Counted from the stretch's first letter, positions 41,378 through 54,401 are shown. The stretch: DNA of 64,000 nt from Holophagales bacterium (GCA_016719485.1 JADJZB010000025.1:147903-211902); one strand, 5' to 3'. Notes: generated by a model not told the origin, from the letters alone. Made by a program: numbers and translations.

Positions 41378-41839
41378 ATGCGGCTCGACGACGAATACCG
41401 GCTCCTCGACCTCGACCCGGGCGCCTCCGACGAAGAGGTGAAGAGGGCCTTCCGCGACCTCACGAAGGTCTGGCACCCGGACCGGTTCGGAAACGACCCG
41501 CAGCTGCGGCTCAAGGCCGAGGAGAAGCTGAAGGCGGTCCTGAGGGCATACGAGACGATTCGCGCCGCCCGCGCGGGCGAAAGCGGACCAACACGCACGG
41601 AGGACCGGGAGAGCGGGCGGGAGGAAGCTTCGCCGCCTTCCGAATCCGGTGGGAACCGCGGTTCATTCGTCCGTCGTTTACGGACGCAGGCTCTCGTCGC
41701 GGCCGCGGTCGCGGTCTTCGTCCTGCTCCGCAGGCCGACACCTGCCGGCCTGGTGATCGCCGTCGTGCTCCTGGGACTCTCGGCTTACTTCGTGGCGCGC
41801 ATGCGGTCGGCCGGGCGGGAGTCGCGGCCCCCCTCGTAG
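41378..41839 (+). CDS. J-domain protein with C-terminal membrane segments
   Basis: A 153-residue protein. Residues 4-66 form a J domain with the HPD motif in KVWHPDRFG, which stimulates DnaK ATPase. A charged linker follows, then two hydrophobic helices (about 107-121 and 126-144), so it should tether DnaK to the inner membrane. No Gly/Phe-rich or zinc-finger region, so it is a type III J protein. It stands divergent from hflK by 108 bases; both relate to membrane protein quality control. Confidence 0.87.
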   Translation: MRLDDEYRLLDLDPGASDEEVKRAFRDLTKVWHPDRFGNDPQLRLKAEEKLKAVLRAYETIRAARAGESGPTRTEDRESGREEASPPSESGGNRGSFVRRLRTQALVAAAVAVFVLLRRPTPAGLVIAVVLLGLSAYFVARMRSAGRESRPPS

Positions 41840-41908
41840 AGCGGCAGGCGAACGTCCCGCTCTTCGCGGCGGCACCCGTCGCGCCGTCGATCCGTGGCGA
41901 CCGGGACG

Positions 41909-43219
41909 TCAGCTCAGGCCGGAGCCGGTGCGTTCGCGGAGGATCTCCATCGCCTTCGTCCCCATGTCCCGGCGGAAGTACTTTCCGTCGAAGCGGATCT
42001 TCTCCGCCGCGCCCACGGCGCGGGCAAGCGCCTCGGAGAGGCCGCGGGCCCGTGCGGCGACGACGAGAACCCGGCCGCCGGCGGTGACGAGCTTGCCGTC
42101 GGCCGCCTTCGCCGTTCCGGCGTGGAAAGCGAAGACCCCGTCTTCCGCCGTGGCGTCCTCGATTCCCTCGATCACCTTCCCGCGTTCGAACGGGCCGGGA
42201 TATCCCTCGGCCGAGAGAACGACGGCCGCCCCGGCCTCCTTCTTCCACACCGGCTTGGCGCTCTCCTCGAACTTGCCGCGGGCCGAGCCGAGGAGGTACG
42301 GGAGGAGGTCGTCCTCCATGCGGATCAGGATGCACTGCGTCTCGGGGTCGCCGAAGCGGACGTTGTACTCGAGGACGTACGGCTTCATCCCGTTCTCGAG
42401 CATCAGGCCGACGTAGAGGACCCCGCGGAACGGGCGCCCCTCCTCGGCCATGCCCCGGAGCGTCGGGTGGACGATGTCGGTCAGGATCTCGCGGGCGGTC
42501 GCGGCGTCGACGAAGACCGAGGGGCTGTGCCCTCCCATCCCGCCCGTGTTCGGGCCACGGTCGCCCTCGAAGACCCGCTTGTAGTCCTTCGCCGTCGCGA
42601 GGGGAATCGCCCGCTCGCCGTCGCAGAGAACCATGAAGCTGACCTCTTCCCCCGTCACGTACCTCTCGATGAGGACCCGGTCCCCGGCGCTGCCGAAGAC
42701 CCTCTCGCCGAAGAAGAGCTTCAGGGACTTGTCGCGGTCCGCCTCGTCGCGGACGATGACGACCCCCTTGCCTGCGGCGAGACCGTCGGCCTTGAAGACG
42801 CACGGCAGGCCCAGGGACTTCACGGCCTTCTCGGCCTCGGCGCGCGTCGTGCAGACCTCGGCCTCGGGCGTCGGGATCTCGTACTTGCGCATGAACGCCT
42901 TGGAGAAGACCTTCGACCCCTCCAGCTCGGCCGCGAGCTTGTTCGGACCGAACGCGAGGAGGTGGCGCTTGGCGAGCTCGTCGACGAGGCCGAGCGTCAG
43001 GGGAAGCTCGGGCCCCACCACGGTCAGGTCGATCTTCATCGTCTCGGCGAAGTCGGCCAGCTCCACGATGTCGGTCACGCCGATCGGGAGGCACGTCGCG
43101 ATCTGCGCGATGCCGGGGTTTCCGGGGGCGCAGAAGATCTCTTTCACGTCCGGAGACTGGGCGAGCTTCCAGACGAGGGCATGCTCGCGACCCCCCGAGC
43201 CGACGACGAGGATTCTCAT
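41909..43219 (-). CDS. purD: Phosphoribosylamine-glycine ligase
   Basis: A 436-residue ATP-grasp enzyme with the full PurD pattern: MRILVVGSGGREHALVWKL at the N terminus, PELPLTLGLVDEL, LPCVFKADGLAAGKGVVIV (ATP-grasp Lys), GDRGPNTGGMGGHSP (PurD signature) and VLEYNVRFGDPETQ with metal-binding Glu and Asn. It makes GAR in purine synthesis. It is divergent from the methionine operon; the 323-base gap holds that operon's riboswitch, and I see no purine riboswitch on the purD side. Confidence 0.95.
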   Translation of the reverse strand: MRILVVGSGGREHALVWKLAQSPDVKEIFCAPGNPGIAQIATCLPIGVTDIVELADFAETMKIDLTVVGPELPLTLGLVDELAKRHLLAFGPNKLAAELEGSKVFSKAFMRKYEIPTPEAEVCTTRAEAEKAVKSLGLPCVFKADGLAAGKGVVIVRDEADRDKSLKLFFGERVFGSAGDRVLIERYVTGEEVSFMVLCDGERAIPLATAKDYKRVFEGDRGPNTGGMGGHSPSVFVDAATAREILTDIVHPTLRGMAEEGRPFRGVLYVGLMLENGMKPYVLEYNVRFGDPETQCILIRMEDDLLPYLLGSARGKFEESAKPVWKKEAGAAVVLSAEGYPGPFERGKVIEGIEDATAEDGVFAFHAGTAKAADGKLVTAGGRVLVVAARARGLSEALARAVGAAEKIRFDGKYFRRDMGTKAMEILRERTGSGLS

Positions 43220-43345
43220 TGGGGCGGAAGTCTAAACCAGCCCCCGGGGCGGGGGGGCCGGCCCGGGTCCACGCTCCTCTCCCGCGCCCCGCTTGACGCA
43301 CCGAATTCCGCTCCCGTAGGCTCCATCCGGTTCTTTGAGTCCGGG

Positions 43346-43482
43346 TTTCATCACGAGCGGCGGAGGGACGGGCCCTGCGATGCCGCGGCAACCGGCTCCT
43401 CCCCGCCCGGCGCTCTCGGCGTCCGGCAGGGTGGGGTGGCAGGTGCCAATTCCCGCTCCGGCACGGCCGGGGAGAGATGAAA
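43346..43482 (+). promoter_or_regulatory. SAM-I (S-box) riboswitch aptamer
   Basis: The class I SAM pattern is complete. P1 is TTTCATC (43346-43352) with GATGAAA (43476-43482). ACGAGCGGCGGAGGGAC opens P2, GGCCCTGCGATGCCGCGGC with GGCAACCGG forms the core, and GGTGCCAATTCC is the J3/4-P4 signature. P3 is GC-rich and longer than usual. The terminator and start codon that follow show that bound SAM would switch off the downstream methionine genes. The rest of the 323-base purD gap upstream of the aptamer should contain the promoters of both divergent genes; no clear boxes stand out. Confidence 0.95.
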
Positions 43483-43515
43483 TCGAGGCCGAACGGAAGC
43501 GAATCGCACGAAACG

Positions 43516-43541
43516 CCCCTTCGTCCTCGGAGGGGTTTTTT
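43516..43541 (+). terminator. Riboswitch expression-platform terminator that also buries the ribosome site
   Basis: CCCCTTCG (43516-43523) pairs with CGGAGGGG (43528-43535) around TCCT and is followed by six T. The 3' arm contains the GGAGGGG ribosome site seven bases before the ATG at 43543, so the same hairpin can end transcription or block initiation. Confidence 0.92.
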
Positions 43542-43542
43542 C

Positions 43543-45428
43543 ATGAAGCACGACATCCGCGAGCGCCTGAAGACCGACGTTCTCCTCGCCGACGGGGCGA
43601 TGGGGACGCTCCTCGTTTCGCGCGGTGCGGCCCCCGAGAGCCCTCGCGCCCCCCTCGCCATCGCCCAGCCCGAGCTCGTGCGGGAGATCTACGACGACTA
43701 CGTCGAGGCGGGCACGCAGATCCTGACGACGAACACCTGGGACGCGAACCGGGTCAAGCTCGCCAAGTTCGACTGGGCCGACTCCCTCGAGAAGATCAAC
43801 CGCGCCTCCGTCCGCCTCGCCCACGAGGCCGCCGCCGGCGAGTACGTCCTCGTGGCAGGCGACGTCGGGCCGCTCGGCCAGCTCGTCAAGCCCTACGGGC
43901 CGCTCACGAAGGCGATGGTCCGCGAGCTCTTCTCCGAGCAGATCCGCATCCTCCTCGAGGAAAAGGTCGACCTCCTCCTCTTCGAGACCTTCTCCTCGAG
44001 GCTCGAGGCGATCGAGGCGATCAAGGCGGCGCGCGACCTTTCGAAGGAGATCCCCATCCTCGCCTCGATGACGTTCCTCGCCGACGGCAAGACGACGTTC
44101 GGGACCGAGGTCGTCGAGGCGCTGTCGGCGCTGGAGGAGGCAGGAGCGGACGTCGTCGGCATGAACTGCACGATCGGCCCGCAGGAGACTCTCGAGGTCT
44201 TCCAGAAGGTCGTCTCCCGGGTCGGCGTCCCCGTCGCCGCGATGCCGAACGCCGGCTACCCCTGGAACGTCTCGGGGCGGACGGTCTACCCCGCCACGCC
44301 CGACTACTTCCGCGAGGTCGCGCGCGACTTCGTGAAGGCCGGCGCCGCGATCGTCGGCGGCTGCTGCGGCACGACGCCCGCCCACGTCGCCGCCATGGCG
44401 AGAGAAGTCGTCGGGAAGAGGAGAGCGGTCGTCGAACGCGTCGCCCGCGCGCTCGTCTCCGCCCCCGCGGCCCCGGCGGCCGAGTCGCTCGAGACCTCGC
44501 CGCTGAAGAGAAAGCTCGCCGACCCGAGAGCGCTCGTCGTCACCGTGGAGATCGAGCCGCCGAAGGGGACCGACGCCTCCGCCGCGCTCGACGGCGCCCA
44601 GCTCCTCCGGAGCTACGGCGTCGACGCCGTCAACGTCACCGACAACCCGATGGCACGCCTCCGGATGTCCTCGATCGCCGTGGCGCACATGATCCGGCAC
44701 GAGACGGGGGTCGATACCGTCTTCCACTTCTCCCCGCGGGACCGGAACGTCCTCAGCATCCAGTCGGACCTCCTCGGCGCGGCCGGGCTCGGCATCAAGG
44801 CGCTCCTCGTCGTCGGCGGCGACCCGCTGAAGATCGGCGACTACCCGCAGGGACGGCACGTCGGCGAGGTCGACACGCTCGGCCTCCTCCGGATCGTGAG
44901 AGGGCTCAACTCCGGCGTCGACCTGGTGGGCTCGCCGATCGGGACCTCCACGTCGTTCGCCATCGCCTGTGCCGCGAACCCGGCCGCTTCCGACCTCGAC
45001 GTCGAGATCTCCAAGCTCTCCGCCAAGATCGAGGCGGGTGCGACCTTCGCCCAGACGCAGCCGGTCTACGACGTCGCGGCCCTCGACCGCTTCTTCGCCC
45101 GGCCCGAGGCCCGGCTCATCCCGGTCCTCGTCGGTCTCATCCCGCCGAAGAGCCTGAAGCAGGCGCTCTACTTCGCGAACGAGGTCCCCGGGATGTTCGT
45201 CCCCGAGGCGATCCTCGCGCGGATGCGCAAGGCCGCCGAGAAGGGGCCTCAGTTCGAGGCGGAAGAAGGGCTCTCCATCGGCATCGAGCTCGCGGGTGCC
45301 ATCGCCGAGCGTGCCCGCGGCATCCACCTCATGCCGATGGCGCGGTACGACGTCGTGCAGAGGGTTCTCGCGTCGCTGCCGGCGCGCGGGGAGCCCTCGT
45401 CCGTCGCCGCCGGGACGGGGGAAGGCCG

Positions 45429-45432
<4 letters not shown>
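43543..45432 (+). CDS. Bifunctional homocysteine S-methyltransferase / 5,10-methylenetetrahydrofolate reductase (YitJ-like)
   Basis: A 629-residue fusion. Residues about 5-290 form a homocysteine methyltransferase with ADGAMGTLL, and the zinc Cys triad at 209 (GMNCTIG) and 274-275 (GGCCGTTP). Residues about 325-610 form a flavin-dependent MTHFR (EIEPPKGTDAS, NVTDNP, VVGGDP, TQPVYD). The organisation equals B. subtilis YitJ, likewise under an S-box. It would reduce methylene-THF and hand the methyl group on to methionine synthesis. The ATG at 43543 is set by the GGAGGGG site in the terminator hairpin. It is coupled to metH by an ATGA overlap, so both are under SAM control. Confidence 0.94.
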
Positions 45433-49139
<3,707 letters not shown>

Positions 49140-49340
49140 CGGGAGCCCTCGAGACCCCGGACCCCCTTCGTCCCGCAGGCGCGTCCGTGTTCACCGGAGG
49201 GTGACAGCTGAAACGCCCCCTTTCCGTCGACGCCTTCACGCTCAAGGCCGTCGGCGCTTTCGAGGACCCCTTCGAAACCGTTCGAGCGGTCGGAGGGAGC
49301 CACCGACCCGGCCTCCCGCGTCGGCCCCGGCGCGGGCGCG

Positions 49341-49369
49341 CCTCGGCGTTGCGAGAATCAACGCCGAGG
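49341..49369 (+). promoter_or_regulatory. 10-bp hairpin covering the ribosome site of the phosphatase-kinase gene
   Basis: CCTCGGCGTT (49341-49350) pairs exactly with AACGCCGAGG (49360-49369) around a 9-base loop. The 3' arm includes the start of GAGGGG (49366-49371), the best ribosome site for GTG 49380. It may modulate translation, or act as a stem after metH; there is no T-run. Confidence 0.5.
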
Positions 49370-49379
49370 GGCCGATGCC

Positions 49380-51506
49380 GTGAGTTACGCTTTCCCCCGC
49401 ATGGGAAAACCCGCAAGGCACGAGCCCGTTACGCGGAGGGGCCAGCCCCGCTTCGTACGATCCCTGTTCCTCTGCATCCTGCTCCTGTCGTCGTCCGCGA
49501 TCTCCGCGACGGAACAGCGCGTGGTGGCGGTGGGCGACATTCACGGCGAGTACGAAGGGCTCGTCTCGATTCTCCAGGAGGCCGGCCTCGTGGACGAGAG
49601 GCTTCGATGGACGGGCGGTAGAACGACCTTCGTGCAGGTGGGCGATTACCTCGATCGCGGCCCGGACGTTCGGAAGGTGATGGACCTCCTGATGGACCTC
49701 GAGCGCGAGTCCTCCAGGAAGCGCGGGCGAACCGTCGTTCTCCTCGGGAATCACGAGCTGATGAACCTGACCTCGGTTCTCCACGAGGCGAACCCGGCGG
49801 CGTACGCCGCCTTCGCCGACCGCCGTTCCGAGAAGCGCCGGCAGACGGCCTACGAGCGGTATGCCGCCCTCCACGATCGGCTCTCGACGAGGTACGGGCG
49901 GGCGCCGTGGCCGCTGCTCGACGCGAGTGCCTGGAGTGAAGCGCACCCCCTGGGCTTCGTCGAGTTCCAGGAGGCTCTCGGCCGCGACGGCAAGTACGGG
50001 CGCTGGCTGCGGAGCAAGTCGGCCGTCGTCAAGGTGGACGACACCGTGTTCGTCCACGGCGGGATCAGCCCGAACGCGAGGGAAGCCACGATCGACAAGA
50101 TCAACCGCCAGGTGCAGATGGAGATCGAAGCCTTCGATCGCGTCCGCGAGTACCTCGTCGCGGAGCGGCTCATCCTGCCTTTCTTCACCTATCCCGAGAT
50201 CTCCGCGGTCGTCAAGCTCGAGCTCGCGCGCGACGCACCGCTGTCCAGCGACATGCTCCGGGTCCTCCAGACCGCCGGGTCGATCTACGAATGGACGATC
50301 TACAGCCCGACCGGGCCGCTCTGGTTCCGCGGGTTCGCCGAATGGAGCGAGGAAGAAGGAAGAGAGAAGGTCGCCGGACTCCTGAGCGGCCTCGGCGCGC
50401 GGCGGTTCGTCGTGGGGCACCACATTCTCGAGGGCGGGCGGAGGATCGTCTCCCGTTTCGGCAACGCGGTGTTCCTGATCGACACCGGCATGTTGCGCGG
50501 CTATGCCTCGGACGGGCGCCCTTCGGCGCTCGAGATCGTCGGCGACCGCACCACGGCGATCTACAAGGACGGTCGCTCGAGCCTGAACGATCCGCCGTTG
50601 TCGAGCGGGCGCGCCTTCACTCTTCCCCGGCCGCGGTTCCAGCTGGCGTCGCTCGGCGGCGCACCGAGCCAGCCCGACGCCGAGACCGTCTGGCGCGGGC
50701 CCGAAGGCAGCACCCTGCCGTTCCGGACCGGCGCGGAGGTCGAGGCGTTTCTACGGGAGTCGAAGCTCGTGAGCGTCTCGAAGAGGAAGCTCTACGGCGC
50801 GACTGCGCCGTCGAAGGTCCTCGTGAAGAGCGGAAAGGTGCGCGCTCAGGCGGTCTTCCGCTCGCATCATCGCGAGGAGGAGAACGCCCGCTGGGAATCG
50901 GGGCGGTTCACGGAGTTCCTGCGCGACACGTACCTCTCCGAGCTGGCGGCGTACCAGCTCAGCCTGCTGCTGGGGCTTCACACCGTCCCCCCCACCGTAC
51001 CCTGGCAGCTGAAGGGACAGCCCGGCGCTCTTCAGCTCTGGATCGAGGAGGCCCGGGCGGGATGGCACCCGAGCGAGACCGAGGAGCCGAGCGACCCCGG
51101 GCTATGGGCCATGGAGTCCGACAGGATGCTCGTCTTCGACGTGCTCATCGGGAACCAGGACCGGCACGAGGGCAACGTCCTGATCGACTCCGCCGGCAAG
51201 GTGTGGTGGATCGATCACAGCCGCGCCTTCGGCCGGGAACGGGACATCCCGGCGGATCGAATCCAGCGATGCGAGCGGCGGATATGGGAGGGCCTGAAGG
51301 CCCTCGACCCCGCCGTTACGGCCGGGCGGCTGGCTCCGTACATGAGCCCTCTCGAGGTCGACGCTCTTCTCGAGCGCCGCAGGCGCCTGCTGGCGCTGCT
51401 GGAAGAGAGGATCGCGGAGCGTGGAGAACCGGCGGTCGTCTACACCGTCAGGCCCGGTCCGCCGCTCAGAAGCGTGCCCCGCTCGAAGGGTCCCGACCGG
51501 CTCTGA
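49380..51506 (+). CDS. Exported PPP-type phosphatase fused to a HipA/PI-kinase-like domain
   Basis: A 708-residue protein with a membrane/signal segment (LFLCILLLSSSAISA, residues 29-43). Residues 47 to about 375 are a Shewanella-type calcineurin-like phosphatase: GDIHG (52-56), GDYLDRG (88-94), GNHE (123-126), FVHGGISP and a late VVGHH. Residues about 430-690 look like an atypical kinase: a Lys-containing KVLVKSG strand, then NQDRHEGN with Asp594 and Asn599 as catalytic loop, and WWIDHSRAFG with metal-binding Asp612, as in HipA, Fam20-like or PI-kinase folds. Start GTG 49380 (GAGGGG upstream) or ATG 49401. Both active sites appear complete. A single extracytoplasmic protein that could add and remove phosphate is unusual. 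Substrates unknown. Confidence 0.82.
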   Translation: MSYAFPRMGKPARHEPVTRRGQPRFVRSLFLCILLLSSSAISATEQRVVAVGDIHGEYEGLVSILQEAGLVDERLRWTGGRTTFVQVGDYLDRGPDVRKVMDLLMDLERESSRKRGRTVVLLGNHELMNLTSVLHEANPAAYAAFADRRSEKRRQTAYERYAALHDRLSTRYGRAPWPLLDASAWSEAHPLGFVEFQEALGRDGKYGRWLRSKSAVVKVDDTVFVHGGISPNAREATIDKINRQVQMEIEAFDRVREYLVAERLILPFFTYPEISAVVKLELARDAPLSSDMLRVLQTAGSIYEWTIYSPTGPLWFRGFAEWSEEEGREKVAGLLSGLGARRFVVGHHILEGGRRIVSRFGNAVFLIDTGMLRGYASDGRPSALEIVGDRTTAIYKDGRSSLNDPPLSSGRAFTLPRPRFQLASLGGAPSQPDAETVWRGPEGSTLPFRTGAEVEAFLRESKLVSVSKRKLYGATAPSKVLVKSGKVRAQAVFRSHHREEENARWESGRFTEFLRDTYLSELAAYQLSLLLGLHTVPPTVPWQLKGQPGALQLWIEEARAGWHPSETEEPSDPGLWAMESDRMLVFDVLIGNQDRHEGNVLIDSAGKVWWIDHSRAFGRERDIPADRIQRCERRIWEGLKALDPAVTAGRLAPYMSPLEVDALLERRRRLLALLEERIAERGEPAVVYTVRPGPPLRSVPRSKGPDRL

Positions 51507-51554
51507 CGGGAGGGAGTGCCGCCCTCCGGGGCCGTACGGCCCGGCCGAGACACC

Positions 51555-51576
51555 GGGGTCAGGTCTTGATTTTCTA
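51555..51576 (+). repeat. GGGGTCAGGTC-core dispersed repeat
   Basis: Same 20 bases as at 39312 and 55074 (GGGGTCAGGTCTTGATTTTC), followed here by TAATCTGG. It lies in the 104-base gap between the convergent phosphatase-kinase and ChbG-like genes. Confidence 0.85.
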
Positions 51577-51610
51577 ATCTGGCGAGCGGACGCGTCGGGG
51601 TCGGCGAGAC

Positions 51611-52468
51611 TCAGCCCTTCGCGAGGAGGGAGAAGGGGACGGTCTCGACGCCGCGTTCCGCGAAGAGCGCGGCGAGCTCCTCGCTCTCGAGCGCCCGGGA
51701 TTCGGCCTCCCACTCGTACCCCCACGGGTAGCGGGAGGCGGCCTCGGGGTCTTCCGCGCCCGGGTGGAGGACGACCTCGAACGTCCCATCGCCGGGAAGC
51801 CTCTCGAGGAGGGCCGACCAGCGAGGGAGCGTCATCGCCCCGGCCTCGGCGAGGCCGAGGACGCGCGGGGGCTCCGGGAGGCCGGCGGAAGCGACGCGGC
51901 GGCGAGCCGCCGCCCCGAACAGGGAGAGGAGCCGTGCCCTCGCCCGGGCCGCCGCCCCCGCGGGAGTCCCGACGGACGCCGGGTCGTCGCCGCGCGGCGC
52001 CCTGACGAACGGCACGTCGAAGCGACGCGCGAGGGAGAGGGCGACGGGCAGGAGAGCCGGGAGGAGGTGGACGTGCTGGTGCGAGTCGAGGTGCGTCACC
52101 CGCAGTCCCGCCTCGCGGACGGCGACGACCTGCGCCTCCCACTCCCTCTCGACCTCCGCGCGGCGAAGGCGGAACGTGGCGGCGCGCGCGGCGACCGCGG
52201 GCCAGGCGCGCGGGAACCGGCCGCCGGGAGCCATCGTCGGGACGGCCGACGCCGGGGAGAGCGGCGTCTCGCCGCCGACGGCGCAGAGGTGGACGCCGGC
52301 CTCGGCGACGCCCGCGTCGCGGAGCGCTGCGATCGCGAGGCCGAAGGCCGGGGCACACGGGAGGAGGCTCGTCGCCGTGAGCCGGCCCGAGGCGAGGAGG
52401 GCGGCGATGCGGCGCGACAGGGGGCCGGCGAGGCCCGCGTCGTCCGCGGTCAGGACGAGCCGCGTCAC
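51611..52468 (-). CDS. ChbG/HpnK-type (YdjC) carbohydrate deacetylase
   Basis: A 285-residue YdjC-family protein. Metal-binding motifs: LTADDAG near the N terminus (Asp-Asp), GVHLCAVG, and THLDSHQHVHLLPALL with the His pair; the C terminus has VVLHPGAEDPEA. ChbG deacetylates chitooligosaccharides and HpnK acts on hopanoid-linked N-acetylglucosamine. Here it follows a GT2 and a PIG-V-like mannosyltransferase in a transcript, suggesting removal of an acetyl group from a lipid-linked amino sugar. GTG start overlapping the GT2 stop as GTGA. Confidence 0.87.
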   Translation of the reverse strand: MTRLVLTADDAGLAGPLSRRIAALLASGRLTATSLLPCAPAFGLAIAALRDAGVAEAGVHLCAVGGETPLSPASAVPTMAPGGRFPRAWPAVAARAATFRLRRAEVEREWEAQVVAVREAGLRVTHLDSHQHVHLLPALLPVALSLARRFDVPFVRAPRGDDPASVGTPAGAAARARARLLSLFGAAARRRVASAGLPEPPRVLGLAEAGAMTLPRWSALLERLPGDGTFEVVLHPGAEDPEAASRYPWGYEWEAESRALESEELAALFAERGVETVPFSLLAKG

Positions 52469-53193
52469 CGGGGAAGGCGCCGCCTCTCGGCGCGCAGCGT
52501 CGGAGTGAGCCTTGCAAAGTCGCGCAGTATCCTCAGGATCGTTCGGGGAGAGGAGAGCGTGGAGACGCCGCGCGTTCTCGGGAAGTAGTCGAGCCCGACC
52601 TGCTGGATGACGGCCCCGCGGTTGCGGAGCCTCACGAGGAGCTCGGCGTCGACGAACGAGCCCTCGCTCGCGAGCGGCAGCCCCCCGAGGAAGCGCCGGC
52701 GCACCAGCTTGCAGGAGAAGTTGACGTCGCGGATCGGGAAGCCGAACGCGAGGTGGACGAGGCCGTTGTAGAGGAAGGAGTAGATCGTCCGGAGCACTCC
52801 CTCCCCTGTGCGGTCGTGCCGGTAGCCGGAGACGACGTCGGCTCCGGTCAGCTCTGCGGCGCGAAAGACACGGCCCGTTTCCTCGAGGTCCCACGGGAGG
52901 TCGCAGTCGCTGTAGAGGACCCACTCCTTCGTCGCCGAAGCGAAGCCCGACTTCAGCGCCCCTCCCAGCCCGCGGTTCGCGGCGTGCCTCACGAGGCGGA
53001 TTCGGTTCTCGGCTGCGGCCCGGGCCTCGGCCACCGCGACGGTCTCGTCCTCCGACGCGTCGTCCACGAGGACGATCTCCCAGTCCTCGGCGTGGCGCGG
53101 CAGGGCGTCGAGCGCGACGTCGAGGAGGTGGGGCAGGCTGCGCTCCTCGTTTCGCATCGGGACGACGAGGGAGACGGAACGGGGGGCTCGCAT
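52465..53193 (-). CDS. GT2 glycosyltransferase, polyprenyl-phosphate type
   Basis: A 242-residue GT2 with LVVPMRNEERSLPHLL, LVDDASEDET, the metal motif YSDCDLPWDLEE (a variant of DADLQ) and NFSCKLVRRR. No C-terminal membrane helices are seen, so it is a soluble, membrane-associated DPM1-like enzyme. Two bases separate its ATG from the stop of the PIG-V-like gene. The pair with a GT-C enzyme is the usual donor synthase/user arrangement. Confidence 0.87.
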   Translation of the reverse strand: MRAPRSVSLVVPMRNEERSLPHLLDVALDALPRHAEDWEIVLVDDASEDETVAVAEARAAAENRIRLVRHAANRGLGGALKSGFASATKEWVLYSDCDLPWDLEETGRVFRAAELTGADVVSGYRHDRTGEGVLRTIYSFLYNGLVHLAFGFPIRDVNFSCKLVRRRFLGGLPLASEGSFVDAELLVRLRNRGAVIQQVGLDYFPRTRGVSTLSSPRTILRILRDFARLTPTLRAERRRLPR

Positions 53194-53195
53194 CG

Positions 53196-54356
53196 TCAGG
53201 AGATGAAGTGCCAGTTGACGAAAAGGGCGGACTCGGCGAGGAGGCCGAAGAGCGAGGCCCCCAGCCAGGGCCACTTCAGCCACGGGCGCCCCTCGCAGAG
53301 GGCCGCGGCCGCGAAGTGGCCCGGGTAGATGGTCAGCGTGTAGCGGGGCGTTCCGGTGGCCGTCCCGGTCAGGACGGGGAGCGCGAGGGCGCAGGCGATC
53401 CAGGCGGCATCGGAGAAGCTGCGGCTGTGGAGCAAGGCGGCACCGAGGACCGCGTAGAGGACGAAGTGGAAATACGGGGCGATCGCGCCGGGATTCTGCA
53501 GGAACCAGCCGCTCGTCAGCATCCCGGTGAGCTCGTTCCAGAACGCCGCGGCGCCGGCGAGGGGGTCGCCGGCCGCGTGGCGCCACGCCGCCATCGACCG
53601 GAAGAAGACGCCCGGTTCGCCCTTCGCGTAGCCGAGACCGAAGATCCAGCCCAGGACGCCCGCGAGGGGAGCGAAGAAGAGGAGGACCGCCCCGGCGAGG
53701 CGGCTTTCGCCCTCCCGGCGGCCGAGCCAGAAGGAAACGGCCAGCGCGGGGCCGACGGCCGCCGCCGGCGCCCTCGTCAACCCGAGGAGGAGCCCGAGGG
53801 CGATCGCGAGAGGGAGGTTCCCCCGCCGGACCGCGCGGAAGGCGAGCAGCGCGAGGAGCAGGAACAGCGACTCGGTGTAGACGGACGCCAGGAAGAACGC
53901 GACCGGGTAGACGAAGAGGAACGGAAGGGCGGCGCGGGCCCGCGCCTCGCCGAAACGCTCCCTCGCTTCCTCCACGAGGAGCGGGATCGCGAACAGGAGC
54001 GCGGCGTACGAGACGAGGAGGCCGGCCCGGAACCCGTCGAGGCCCGTCGCGACGTGGAGGACGCGAGCCGTCATCGGGTAGAGGGGGAAGAAGGCGTGCT
54101 CCGACTGCTTTCCCGGGGCGGGCGGCGCCTGGTAGCCCCGTTCGGCGATCGTGCTGTACCAGCCGGAGTCGTACCGGGCGAAGAGCGGGGCGCGGCGGGT
54201 GACGTCGTCGTCCCAGTCCGACGGGCGGGCCAGCGGAAGGGCCTGGATCGAAAAGAGAGCCCACAGGTTGAGGGCGGCGATCCACGCCACGACGAGAAGG
54301 GCGAGCTTGCGGTTCTGAGGCCCGCTCCACGGCCAGGGAAAGCCCGACTCTCTCAT
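53196..54356 (-). CDS. PIG-V/GT76-like polytopic mannosyltransferase-type protein
   Basis: A 386-residue membrane protein with about nine hydrophobic segments. The motif ARYDSGWYSTIAERGYQ followed by HAFFPLYPMTARVL is the hallmark of the PIG-V-related GT-C family, and VYTESLFLLLALLAFRAVR is another shared stretch. PIG-V enzymes use polyprenyl-phosphate mannose. First gene of a three-gene envelope-glycan operon that ends with the ChbG-like deacetylase; divergent by 45 bases from a methyltransferase gene. Confidence 0.85.
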   Translation of the reverse strand: MRESGFPWPWSGPQNRKLALLVVAWIAALNLWALFSIQALPLARPSDWDDDVTRRAPLFARYDSGWYSTIAERGYQAPPAPGKQSEHAFFPLYPMTARVLHVATGLDGFRAGLLVSYAALLFAIPLLVEEARERFGEARARAALPFLFVYPVAFFLASVYTESLFLLLALLAFRAVRRGNLPLAIALGLLLGLTRAPAAAVGPALAVSFWLGRREGESRLAGAVLLFFAPLAGVLGWIFGLGYAKGEPGVFFRSMAAWRHAAGDPLAGAAAFWNELTGMLTSGWFLQNPGAIAPYFHFVLYAVLGAALLHSRSFSDAAWIACALALPVLTGTATGTPRYTLTIYPGHFAAAALCEGRPWLKWPWLGASLFGLLAESALFVNWHFIS

Positions 54357-54401
54357 CCTGGATTGCCTCGCTCCGCGCCGCTCGAGATTACTCTACGCGG
54401 G

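Noticed and set aside
43220..43345. Purine riboswitch or PurR site ahead of purD
   Set aside because: No purine-aptamer core is present on the minus strand; the only structured RNA is the SAM-I riboswitch on the plus strand.
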